From positions 1 to 64,000 of the forward strand of contig JBLIOE010000014.1 in NCBI GenBank assembly GCA_047639555.1: a stretch of 64,000 nt of DNA. Direction: 5' to 3'. The notes beneath the pieces are model-generated. The model did no database searches. It saw only the letters and a program-made list of their open reading frames with translations, and was not told the origin of the DNA. This document shows, piece by piece, positions 42,025 through 49,656 of the stretch. This DNA is from JAJRXC01 sp047639555. GTDB lineage: Bacteria > Actinomycetota > Acidimicrobiia > Acidimicrobiales > Aldehydirespiratoraceae. The stretch's first letter is position 1. Each line of letters opens with the position of its first letter. The position numbers and the translations under genes are program-made.

Positions 42025-43149
42025 TTAGCTCGCAGCGGCCGCTTCGGCGCGATCGGCGGCGACGGCGTCGTAGGTGTCGTAGTCGTCGGCGGTGGAGTCG
42101 GCGAACTCGTACTCCATCAATCCGGCTTCGCCCCACATCTTGCGAAGGTGGCCGTCGTTGGCATCGAGGAGGCCGAGCTTGCGGGTGTTGGGCACAAGCT
42201 TGCCAAAGAAGCCGTGCTGGAAGCTGGTGAAGAGCGACTGGTCGACTTTTGTCGCTCCTTCTTGGAGCGCGGGCATCGCTGTTTTGAGGGGCACGCCCAT
42301 GCGGTCCCATACCTCGGGGATGCCGGACCGGGCCCGATTGCGGATGGTGTTTTCCGCCATGAACTCCTGGCGTTCGAACAGCTCGGCCGAGCTGAGATTC
42401 TCGTAGAACTCGCCCAACGAGAGAATACCGAAGGCCACATGGCGGGCCTCGTCGGCCAGCACATAACGAAGGAGCTTCCGGAGCAAGGGTTCTTCGGTGG
42501 CTCGGAGCATCTGGCCGAAGGCCGCGAGCGCCAGCGACTCGATGATGATCTGCATCCCGAGATAGGCGATGTCCCAGCGGCTGTCTTCGATGAGCGCCTG
42601 GATCTGCTCATCGAGGTACGGGCTCATGGGGTATGCGTCGCCCAACTTCAGGTCGAGGTACTTGGCGAACACTTCCGTGTGGCGGGCTTCGTCCATGGTC
42701 TGGGTGGCGGCGTAGTACTTGGCGTCGATCCACGGCACCGTCTCGACGATCTTGGCGGCGACCATCATGGCGCCCTGTTCGCCGTGCATGAACTGCGACA
42801 GGCTGGCTTTCAGCGACTCGATCGAGAGTTGCGTGAACTCCTTCTCGCCCCAGTTCTTGAACGGCGACCCGGGCACGTCCTTGGCGGCACGAGCGACGGC
42901 CACGGTGGGGTTGTCTTTTTGTGTTGTGGCGACGAGGAACTCCGGGTCGACATCGGTTGCCCAGTCGAGGTCGTTCATCGAATCCCATTGCGACGCCATC
43001 GCCTTGTTGTAGAGCGTGACGAGCTGAGGCCGCTCCCGGTCGTACTTCCAGGAGAAGATTCGATCGGCGTTGTCAGTGATCAGTTTGATGGTGTCATCGA
43101 CTTCGGCCTGCTCGGGGAGCGGCGGTGCAGAAGGATCAACAGTCGTCAT
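42025..43149 (-). CDS. Ferritin-like diiron protein
   Basis: A 374-residue helical protein with two half-sites of a carboxylate-bridged diiron centre: Glu124 (HGEQGAMM), Glu154 and His157 (MDEARHTEV), Glu204 (IIESLALAAF), Glu234 and His237 (LADEARHVAF). All six expected ligands are therefore present. The spacing and length are closer to the AurF/R2-like oxygenase or oxidase group than to storage ferritin. It might oxidise a substrate in lipid or aromatic metabolism, but nothing in the sequence identifies it. ATG 43149 follows TACCCT by seven bases (leaderless). Divergent from a thiolase gene, 87 bp away. Confidence 0.85.
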   Translation of the reverse strand: MTTVDPSAPPLPEQAEVDDTIKLITDNADRIFSWKYDRERPQLVTLYNKAMASQWDSMNDLDWATDVDPEFLVATTQKDNPTVAVARAAKDVPGSPFKNWGEKEFTQLSIESLKASLSQFMHGEQGAMMVAAKIVETVPWIDAKYYAATQTMDEARHTEVFAKYLDLKLGDAYPMSPYLDEQIQALIEDSRWDIAYLGMQIIIESLALAAFGQMLRATEEPLLRKLLRYVLADEARHVAFGILSLGEFYENLSSAELFERQEFMAENTIRNRARSGIPEVWDRMGVPLKTAMPALQEGATKVDQSLFTSFQHGFFGKLVPNTRKLGLLDANDGHLRKMWGEAGLMEYEFADSTADDYDTYDAVAADRAEAAAAS

Positions 43150-43236
43150 GCCCGTGAGGGTAGAGGAGAGTTCGGGTTGCGTTCACGTTGGCGGCCGATC
43201 ACGCTGGTGGGCAGTCGCTATTTCAGGAGCATGTTT

Positions 43237-44412
43237 ATGACCGAGGTCGTCATCGTTGAAGCCGTCCGTTCTGCCGTCGGAAAGAAGAACGGCACCCTCG
43301 GCCACACCCATCCGACCGATCTTCTCGGCACCGTCCAGATGGCCTGCCTTGAGCGCGCCGGTGTGTCCTCGAGCGAGGTCGACCAGGTGGTCGGCGGATG
43401 TATCAACCAGATTGGTGCGCAGGGGATGAACGTCACCCGCACGGCATGGCTCAGCCACGGGGGCGATGTGAACGCCGCTTGTTCAACTGTCGACTCTCAA
43501 TGTGGATCAAGCCAGCACGCCGTGAATCTTGGCTACTCGCTGATTGCGGCGGGGGTTGAAGATGTCGTGCTCGCTTGTGGTGTCGAAGTGATGACCATGC
43601 TGCCGGTCGGATCCAACACGATGAACGGACCCGGTCGGCCGGTGAGCCGGAGCTACTTCGAGCATCACGAATTCACCTCGCAGTTCGAGGGCGCCGAGCG
43701 GATGGCGACAAAATACGGTATCTCTCGTGACGACACGGACGCCTTCGGTCTGGAGTCGCAGGAGCGGGCCGCTCGCGCCCGAGACGAGGGTCGATTTGAA
43801 ACGCAGATCGTTCCGGTGTCAGCGGTACTCGTCGACGAAGAAGGGAAAAAGACCGGCGAGACGGTGGAGTTTGCCCGCGATGAGGTGCCCCGCGACACCA
43901 GTCTTGAGTCGCTCGCCAAGTTGAAGCCGGTCGCTCGCGAGGACGGCATCCACACTGCCGGCACAAGTTCGCAGATCTCCGACGGCGCCGCGGCGGTGCT
44001 GATGATGTCGGCCGAGAAAGCTGCCGAGCTGGGGCTAAAGCCTCTGGCCCGAATCGCGCAGACGGCGCTGGTCGGTTGCGATCCGGTGTTGATGCTCGAA
44101 GGGCCGATTCCGGCAACCGAGCGGGTCCTGAGTCGCGAAGGAATCAGCATTGACGATGTCGACGTCTTCGAGGTCAACGAGGCGTTTGCATCGGTGGTGC
44201 TTTCCTGGGCGAAGGCGACCGGTGCTGACCTGGAGAAGACGAATCCCAATGGCGGCGCCATTGCGCTTGGTCACCCGCTCGGCGGCACCGGCTGCATCCT
44301 CACGACTAAGGCGCTGCACGAACTGGAGCGCACCGGCGGCAAGTGGGGCCTGATCTCGATGTGTTGTGGCGGCGGACTCGGCACCGGCACGCTCATCGAG
44401 CGACTGGACTAA
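43237..44412 (+). CDS. Thiolase (acetyl-CoA acetyltransferase)
   Basis: A 391-residue true thiolase: nucleophile Cys89 (STVDSQCGSSQ), GTSSQISDGAAA, NEAFASVV, His346 (IALGHPLGGTG) and Cys376 (SMCCGGGLGTG). It cleaves 3-ketoacyl-CoA with CoA, or condenses acetyl-CoA. ATG 43237 has AGGAG seven bases upstream; ATG 43231 is an alternative. The long open frame upstream to 42148 is antisense to the ferritin-like gene and is not used. It converges on the LLM gene with a four-base overlap of stop codons. Chain-length preference is not visible. Confidence 0.95.
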   Translation: MTEVVIVEAVRSAVGKKNGTLGHTHPTDLLGTVQMACLERAGVSSSEVDQVVGGCINQIGAQGMNVTRTAWLSHGGDVNAACSTVDSQCGSSQHAVNLGYSLIAAGVEDVVLACGVEVMTMLPVGSNTMNGPGRPVSRSYFEHHEFTSQFEGAERMATKYGISRDDTDAFGLESQERAARARDEGRFETQIVPVSAVLVDEEGKKTGETVEFARDEVPRDTSLESLAKLKPVAREDGIHTAGTSSQISDGAAAVLMMSAEKAAELGLKPLARIAQTALVGCDPVLMLEGPIPATERVLSREGISIDDVDVFEVNEAFASVVLSWAKATGADLEKTNPNGGAIALGHPLGGTGCILTTKALHELERTGGKWGLISMCCGGGLGTGTLIERLD

Positions 44413-45482
44413 CTCCAGCGAGGCCGAAGCGGTGCGTGGTCGATCGACGGCAGCACGTGTTTGGCGACGAGGTCGCACTCGGCTTCGTGGGTGTAACCCG
44501 ACAGGATGAACGCGTCGACGCCCGCCGCTCGGTAGGCCTCAAGCTTGGCGACCACCTGGTCGGGGTCGCCGACGATCGCCGCGCCCGCGCCGGAACGGGC
44601 TCGCCCGATGCCCGTCCACAGGTTGGCCTCGGCGTAGCCGTCATTGTCGGCGCTGTCTCGTAGGTCTGACTGGCGACTGACGCCTACGGAGGCAGTGTCG
44701 AGCGACTTTGCCCGGATCGCCTGTCCGGTCTCGTCGTCGAGTCTTGAGACCAGCTGGTCGGCGGCGGCCCGGGCTTCTGCCTCGGTTTCGCGAACGATCA
44801 CGTGGGCCCGCAGGCCGTAGCGCAGCTCACGCCCGACCGCGGCGCTCCGCCGACGCATGTTGTCAATCGTGGCGGCCACGGACGAGACGGTGTCGGGCCA
44901 CGTGAGGAAGACGTCGGCGGCCTCAGCCGCGGTGTCTTTGGCATCTTCGGAGAAGCCGCCGAAGTACATCGGCGGACATGCGCCCCGCTCGGTTGCGATG
45001 CGCGGCGGGTCAATTGCCAACTGCACAGAGTCGCCGTCGATCTCGAGCCGCTCACCGTTCAAGAGGGTGCGTAGCCCGTGCATGTGTTCACGGGTCCGCT
45101 GATAACGCGGACCTGAATCGAGCGCTTGCCCGGGAAGATCCGACGAGATGATGTTGATGGTGAGCCGACCGTCGACCATCTGATCAAGCGTTGCGATCTG
45201 GCGCGCAAGTTGGGGCAGCCACATCTCGCCGATCCGGACCGCCAACAGCAGGTGGATTTGATCGGTCAGCGGGCCGATGCCGCCCGCGAACGCGACTGAG
45301 TCGATGCCGAGTTGGTAACCCGACGGGAGGAGCACGTTGTCGAAGCCGTTGCGGTCCGCTCGCAACACGATGTCGCGACAGTGCGCCCACGAACTTTGCA
45401 GCGCGGGGTCGGGCACCCCGAGGAACTCGTAGTCGTCATCACACAACGCGGCGAACCATGAAATCTCGACCGGGTCGCTCAT
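44409..45482 (-). CDS. LLM-class flavin-dependent oxidoreductase (SsuD-like)
   Basis: A 357-residue TIM-barrel protein of the luciferase-like monooxygenase class: ISWFAALCDDDYEF, FDNVLLPSGYQLGIDS, HLLLAVRIGEMWLPQLARQIAT, GRLTINIISSDLPGQ and PMYFGGFSEDAKDTAAEAADVFLTW are characteristic of the alkanesulfonate-monooxygenase/nitrilotriacetate group using FMNH2 from a separate reductase. No reductase gene is nearby. Could oxidise a sulfonate or another small molecule. ATG 45482 overlaps the aldo-keto reductase stop (ATGA), and its TAG overlaps the stop region of the converging thiolase gene. Confidence 0.9.
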   Translation of the reverse strand: MSDPVEISWFAALCDDDYEFLGVPDPALQSSWAHCRDIVLRADRNGFDNVLLPSGYQLGIDSVAFAGGIGPLTDQIHLLLAVRIGEMWLPQLARQIATLDQMVDGRLTINIISSDLPGQALDSGPRYQRTREHMHGLRTLLNGERLEIDGDSVQLAIDPPRIATERGACPPMYFGGFSEDAKDTAAEAADVFLTWPDTVSSVAATIDNMRRRSAAVGRELRYGLRAHVIVRETEAEARAAADQLVSRLDDETGQAIRAKSLDTASVGVSRQSDLRDSADNDGYAEANLWTGIGRARSGAGAAIVGDPDQVVAKLEAYRAAGVDAFILSGYTHEAECDLVAKHVLPSIDHAPLRPRWS

Positions 45483-46384
45483 GGAAGGGCCACGCCTTCG
45501 CTGGCTTGGATGAGCGCGTAGACATCGGCGCGGTCGAGCCAGACGGTGAGGGCCGCCGCGGCGTCAACGATGCGGGCCGGGTTTTGCGTGCCGAGGATCG
45601 CGATTGGCGCGGCGGGGAAGGCGAGCACGAACGCATAGGCGATCGCCGCTCGATCGACCCCCTCACGTTCGGCGAGCTCATCGAGGAGCATGAGTAGCTC
45701 GGCCCGGAGGCCTTCGCCGGTCATGATGCGACCGCCGGCCAGCGGGCTCCAAGCGAGCGGCACGACGCCGTCGCGGAGGCAGAGTTCGAACGTGCCGTCC
45801 CGTAGCGGCCCGGTATTGGCCGCCGAGAATTCCGGCTGCGTTGTGACGATCGGGAAGCCGAGATGAGCGGCGAGGGCATCGTGCTGCGCGACCGTGTGGT
45901 TGGACAGGCCCACTTCGCGGATCTTGCCCGCTTCTCGTAGGGCGGTGAGCGTGGTGGCCACGTCGGCCGGGTGGGTCAAGAGGTCGGCCCGGTGGATTTG
46001 GTAAAGGTCGATCGTGTCGACCGCGAGCCGGCGCAGGCTGGCATCACAAGCGGCGGTGAGGCCCGACGGACTGCTGTCGTAGGGAGTCGGCGGCATGATT
46101 CCGCCCTTACTCGCGAGCACCATGCGGTCCCGCAGCGAGGGGGTGGCCGAGAGCACTCTTCCGAGAAGTTCTTCGTTGGCGCCAAAGCCGGTGCCGCCCC
46201 AGTCGAAGCCGTAGACGTCGGCGGTGTCGATGAGGTTGAGCCCGGCATCGAGCGCGGTTTCGATCAGCCGGGTTGCGTCCTCGACAGACGAGGTCGTGAA
46301 GCGCCAGCAGCCGTAAGCCAGGGGTCCAACGGCGCCGAGCGAGCCGAGCGTTCGGGGGGAGGCGTTGACGAGCGAGTCGGGCAT
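45479..46384 (-). CDS. Aldo/keto reductase
   Basis: A 301-residue TIM-barrel reductase with the catalytic tetrad visible: Asp53 and Tyr58 (LIDTADVYG), Lys93 (LASKGG) and His131 (LYQIHRAD). Substrate-side segments GLSNHTVAQHDAL and VVPLAWSPLAGGRIM follow the family. It would reduce an aldehyde or ketone with NADPH. ATG 46384 has TAGCTT seven bases upstream, overlapping the promoter of the divergent Gfo/Idh/MocA gene. It heads a two-gene operon with the LLM flavoprotein (ATGA). Confidence 0.9.
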   Translation of the reverse strand: MPDSLVNASPRTLGSLGAVGPLAYGCWRFTTSSVEDATRLIETALDAGLNLIDTADVYGFDWGGTGFGANEELLGRVLSATPSLRDRMVLASKGGIMPPTPYDSSPSGLTAACDASLRRLAVDTIDLYQIHRADLLTHPADVATTLTALREAGKIREVGLSNHTVAQHDALAAHLGFPIVTTQPEFSAANTGPLRDGTFELCLRDGVVPLAWSPLAGGRIMTGEGLRAELLMLLDELAEREGVDRAAIAYAFVLAFPAAPIAILGTQNPARIVDAAAALTVWLDRADVYALIQASEGVALP

Positions 46385-46402
46385 GACTCGTAAGCTACCC
46401 AG
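46385..46402. promoter_or_regulatory. Symmetric bidirectional promoter between two leaderless genes
   Basis: In the 18 bp between the start codons at 46384 and 46403, TAAGCT (46391-46396) reads as a -10 for the right-hand gene (six bases to ATG) and TAGCTT (46397-46392) as a -10 for the left-hand gene (seven bases to ATG). The two overlap on the same AGCT core, so RNA polymerase could open the same DNA in either direction. Confidence 0.55.
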
Positions 46403-47470
46403 ATGTCAGAACTGCGTTACGGAATCATCGGCACCGGAATGATGGGCGTCGAACACATCCACAACCTTCTGCATGTTGAAGGGGCCGAGATCACCGCGTT
46501 GGCCGACCCCGATCGCGGCAGTCTTGATACTGCGAGCGCGATTATCCCGGACGCGGCGACTTTCGCTGACCATCGCGGTCTCGTGGAGTCGGGCCGGTGC
46601 GACGCCGTGGTGATCGCATCGCCGAACATGACCCATGTCGACGTGCTCGACGATGTCTTACGTTCTGACCTCCACGTGCTGGTGGAAAAGCCGCTCTGCA
46701 CCACCGTCGACGACTGCTACGCGGTGATCGACCTGGCTCAGGCCCGCGACGCGATCACGTGGGTCGGGCTTGAGTATCGGTACATCCCGCCGGTCGCAAA
46801 GCTCATCAGTGAAGTCGACAGCGGCGCGGTCGGCCGGCCTCGTATGGTGGCGATCCGCGAACACCGCATGCCCTTCCTCACCAAGGTGGGGGACTGGAAC
46901 CGCTTCAGTCGAAACACCGGCGGCACGCTCGTCGAGAAGTGCTGCCACTTCTTCGATCTCATGAACCGGATCATGGCGAGTCCGCCCGTTCGTGTGATGG
47001 CTTCCGGGGCCCAGGACGTGAACCACATAGACGAGGTCTATGAGGGCGAGACACCCGACATTCTCGACAACGCGTACGTGATCGTCGAGTTCGAGGATGG
47101 CGGACGGGGCATGCTCGATCTCTGCATGTTCGCCGAGGCGACGCGCTACACCGAGGAGCTCAGCGTGCTCGGCGCCCGCGGCAAGGTGGAAGCGCTGCTC
47201 CCGGGTAACGAGTTCCGGGCCGGTCGCCGGGGCGAACACTTCTATGGCGGTGTTGATGTCGAGGCCATTCACGACGAACGCATTGCGTACGAGGGTTTCC
47301 ACGACGGTTCTTCATACATCGAGCACATGCACTTCCGCGACGCGATCCTCGGCAACAGCACCCCGGAGGTCACGCTGGAAGACGGTCTTATGTCGGTGAT
47401 CGTGGGCGCCGCTGCCCATCGCTCGATCGACGAGGCGCGACCGGTGCTGATCGAAGAGTTCCTTCGCTAG
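46403..47470 (+). CDS. Gfo/Idh/MocA-family oxidoreductase
   Basis: A 355-residue NAD(P)-dependent oxidoreductase. GIIGTGMMGVEHI (GxGxxG 10-15) and HVLVEKPLCTT (Glu95-Lys96-Pro97) are the family's nucleotide and active-site motifs, with the usual two-domain layout; GGTLVEKCCHFFDLMNRI in the C-terminal domain is typical. Substrates are sugars, inositols or sugar acids in most family members. ATG 46403 is six bases after TAAGCT, a leaderless start shared back-to-back with the aldo-keto reductase gene. Confidence 0.92.
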   Translation: MSELRYGIIGTGMMGVEHIHNLLHVEGAEITALADPDRGSLDTASAIIPDAATFADHRGLVESGRCDAVVIASPNMTHVDVLDDVLRSDLHVLVEKPLCTTVDDCYAVIDLAQARDAITWVGLEYRYIPPVAKLISEVDSGAVGRPRMVAIREHRMPFLTKVGDWNRFSRNTGGTLVEKCCHFFDLMNRIMASPPVRVMASGAQDVNHIDEVYEGETPDILDNAYVIVEFEDGGRGMLDLCMFAEATRYTEELSVLGARGKVEALLPGNEFRAGRRGEHFYGGVDVEAIHDERIAYEGFHDGSSYIEHMHFRDAILGNSTPEVTLEDGLMSVIVGAAAHRSIDEARPVLIEEFLR

Positions 47471-47533
47471 TTCGGAGCGAACCCGGTGGCGACATCGTTG
47501 GTGAGCGCCGAAAGGGCGACATCCCAGCCGCCG

Positions 47534-48736
47534 TCAGATGATGCCCGCGGTCCGCAGGTCGTTGATCTGCGCATCGGATCGCCCGAGTACGGACCGGAGC
47601 ACCTCGTCGGTGTCGGCCCCGAGCCGCGGCGCACCCGTCGGTGCCACGTGTTCCTGGCCTGCGATCCTCGGAAACGGGGCCTGCTGGCGCACATCGCCGA
47701 GGATCGGATCGTGGATCGGCATGATGTCGCCGCGAGCGATGACGTGTTCGTCGTTGCTGAGGTCGGCGGCGTCGTAGGCAGTGCCGACGGGAACGTCGTG
47801 GGCGACACAACGTTCCTCGATTTCGGCGGCGGTTCGGACCGCCGCCCAGTCGGCCACGATCTGGTTGATCTCCTCGTTGTTTTCGGACCGGGCCGCCGGG
47901 GTGGCGTAACGGTCGTCAGCGAGAAGATCGACACGATCCATGGCAGCACAGAGGCGCTCGAAGTTGTTCTGCGCGGCGGCCACGATGCACACGAACCGGC
48001 CGTCGCTGCTCGGGTAGTTGTCGAGCGGGGCGCTGTGGTCGAGTCGGTTTCCGGTTCGTTGGCGCACGATGCCGAGCGTGTCATAGGCCGCGATCGTCCA
48101 TTCGAGGATTCGCAAGGCAGACCCGTAGAGGTAGGCATCGATCACGCCGCCGGTGCCGGTTCCTTTGGCGTCTCGTTCGTAGAGCAATCCCAACGCGGCT
48201 TGCGACGCGAACACGCCGGTCAGATAGTCGGTGACGGTCACGCCGGGTCGAACCGGCGGCCGGTCCGGTTCACCGGTGAGATGGAGGAGGCCGCCATAGG
48301 CCACGCCGTTGCGGTCGAGCCCGGGTCGCAGCGACTTCGGCCCGTCCTGGCCAAACACGCTGATCCGGACGGTGACCAGGCGAGGGTCGAGCCGCTCTGG
48401 CGAGATGTTCCATCGCTCGAGCGTGCCCGGACGGAAGTTCTCACACACGACATCGGATGTTGCGGCGAGCTCTCGGAAGATTTCCTGCCCCTCAGGTCGG
48501 CGAAGGTCGAGGGTGACGGACTTCCGACCGCGGCCTTCGACAGCCCAATAGAGCGAATACGGACCTTCGTCGGTTTCGATGAACGGGCCAAGGTCGCGCA
48601 GCGGGTCACCGCCCTGCGGCTGTTCGATTTTGATGACCTCGGCGCCCTGTTCGCCGAAGAGTCCAGCACAGAACGGCGCCGCGATACGAGTGCCGAGATC
48701 GAGGACCCGGAGTCCTTCGAGTGGTCGTCGACTCAC
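47534..48736 (-). CDS. CaiB/BaiF family CoA transferase (family III)
   Basis: A 400-residue CoA transferase: LRVLDLGTRIAAPFCAGLFGEQGAEVIKIE, GDPLRDLGPF, DVVCENFRPGTLERW, and VTDYLTGVFASQAALG, containing the catalytic Asp of this family. It moves CoA from a donor acid to an acceptor without ATP, activating a substrate. The frame runs upstream to 48859, but GTG 48736 (GTGA overlap with the crotonase stop) is the better start and homology begins there. It is the second gene after the crotonase, so activation and hydration are probably linked. Confidence 0.93.
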   Translation of the reverse strand: MSRRPLEGLRVLDLGTRIAAPFCAGLFGEQGAEVIKIEQPQGGDPLRDLGPFIETDEGPYSLYWAVEGRGRKSVTLDLRRPEGQEIFRELAATSDVVCENFRPGTLERWNISPERLDPRLVTVRISVFGQDGPKSLRPGLDRNGVAYGGLLHLTGEPDRPPVRPGVTVTDYLTGVFASQAALGLLYERDAKGTGTGGVIDAYLYGSALRILEWTIAAYDTLGIVRQRTGNRLDHSAPLDNYPSSDGRFVCIVAAAQNNFERLCAAMDRVDLLADDRYATPAARSENNEEINQIVADWAAVRTAAEIEERCVAHDVPVGTAYDAADLSNDEHVIARGDIMPIHDPILGDVRQQAPFPRIAGQEHVAPTGAPRLGADTDEVLRSVLGRSDAQINDLRTAGII

Positions 48737-49566
48737 GATGGATCGGTGTGTTCGGCGAAGACGTCCTTCATCGAACTCTTGGCCTTCCGCGCCTCGAGCG
48801 CTTCGAGCGCGGTGGCCGTGTTGTGCATCCAGTGATGGGCCTGGAAGTGGTAATCCCACGCATCTCGTTGGCCTTGAAGATCGAGTGTCTTGTTGATCGA
48901 ACGTTTCACCACCTGGGCGGTGGCGGGCGGGACGAGAGCGATGCGGTCGGCGAGAGATCGGGCCTCGATGAGGAGTTGGTCACGCGGGACCACTCGGTTG
49001 ACCATGCCGAACCGCTCGGCTTCGGCGGCGGAGAAGGTCTCGGCCGCGAGAAGGAATTCCTTTGCCTTTCGCGCCGGCATCTCCCAGGGCTCTACGAGGA
49101 TCTCCACGGCCGCGCCAGTCATGCGTAGCACCGGATTCTGAAAGGACGCGTCGTCGCTCGCGACGATCAGGTCGCACATGCAGGCGAGCATCACGCCCGC
49201 GGCGATGCACTTTCCTTGGACGGCCGCGATAGTCGGCTTGCGGAAGTTGCGAATACGCAGGCATCGGTCGAAGTACATGACCTTCTCGTGCTGCCATTTC
49301 CCCTCAGGCGTCTCTCGCATGACGCGCCACTCGTCGGGTTCGGCATCGCCGACGAGTGCCTTCAGGTCGTGCCCCGCCGACCAGTGTTTGCCGTTGCCGG
49401 CGAGAATGACGACACGGACGTCGTCGTCGCGGTCGGCCAGATCAAACGCCGCATCGAGCTCGTCGATCATCTGCGTGTCTTGCGCGTTGGCAACCTCGGG
49501 TCGATCAAGCGTGATGGTGCAAACAGCACTGTCGACGGCGTAGGTGATTGTGTCGAATTCGGCCAT
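48733..49566 (-). CDS. Enoyl-CoA hydratase/isomerase family protein
   Basis: A 277-residue crotonase: TITLDRPEVANAQDTQMID, GNGKHWSAGHDL (first oxyanion loop), QGKCIAAGVMLACMCDLIVAS (second; AAG in place of GGG) and a C-terminal HHWMHNTATALEAL. The active-site Glu positions are less clear than in the other crotonases. The frame continues to 49602, but ATG 49566 has TAAGGC seven bases upstream. It is divergent from the third GGDEF-EAL gene and translationally coupled to the CaiB gene. Confidence 0.86.
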   Translation of the reverse strand: MAEFDTITYAVDSAVCTITLDRPEVANAQDTQMIDELDAAFDLADRDDDVRVVILAGNGKHWSAGHDLKALVGDAEPDEWRVMRETPEGKWQHEKVMYFDRCLRIRNFRKPTIAAVQGKCIAAGVMLACMCDLIVASDDASFQNPVLRMTGAAVEILVEPWEMPARKAKEFLLAAETFSAAEAERFGMVNRVVPRDQLLIEARSLADRIALVPPATAQVVKRSINKTLDLQGQRDAWDYHFQAHHWMHNTATALEALEARKAKSSMKDVFAEHTDPS

Positions 49567-49656
49567 CCACCTAGCCTTACAGGTTGTGACTAAAGGCGAC
49601 ATCCGGACAGGTAATACGGCCCATGAGTCGATCTCTACGCGTGACGATTCAGAGGC

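Noticed and set aside
42148..43236. A 363-codon in-frame extension upstream of the thiolase
   Set aside because: It lies antisense to the diiron gene, shows no thiolase homology, and ATG 43237 has AGGAG at the right distance.
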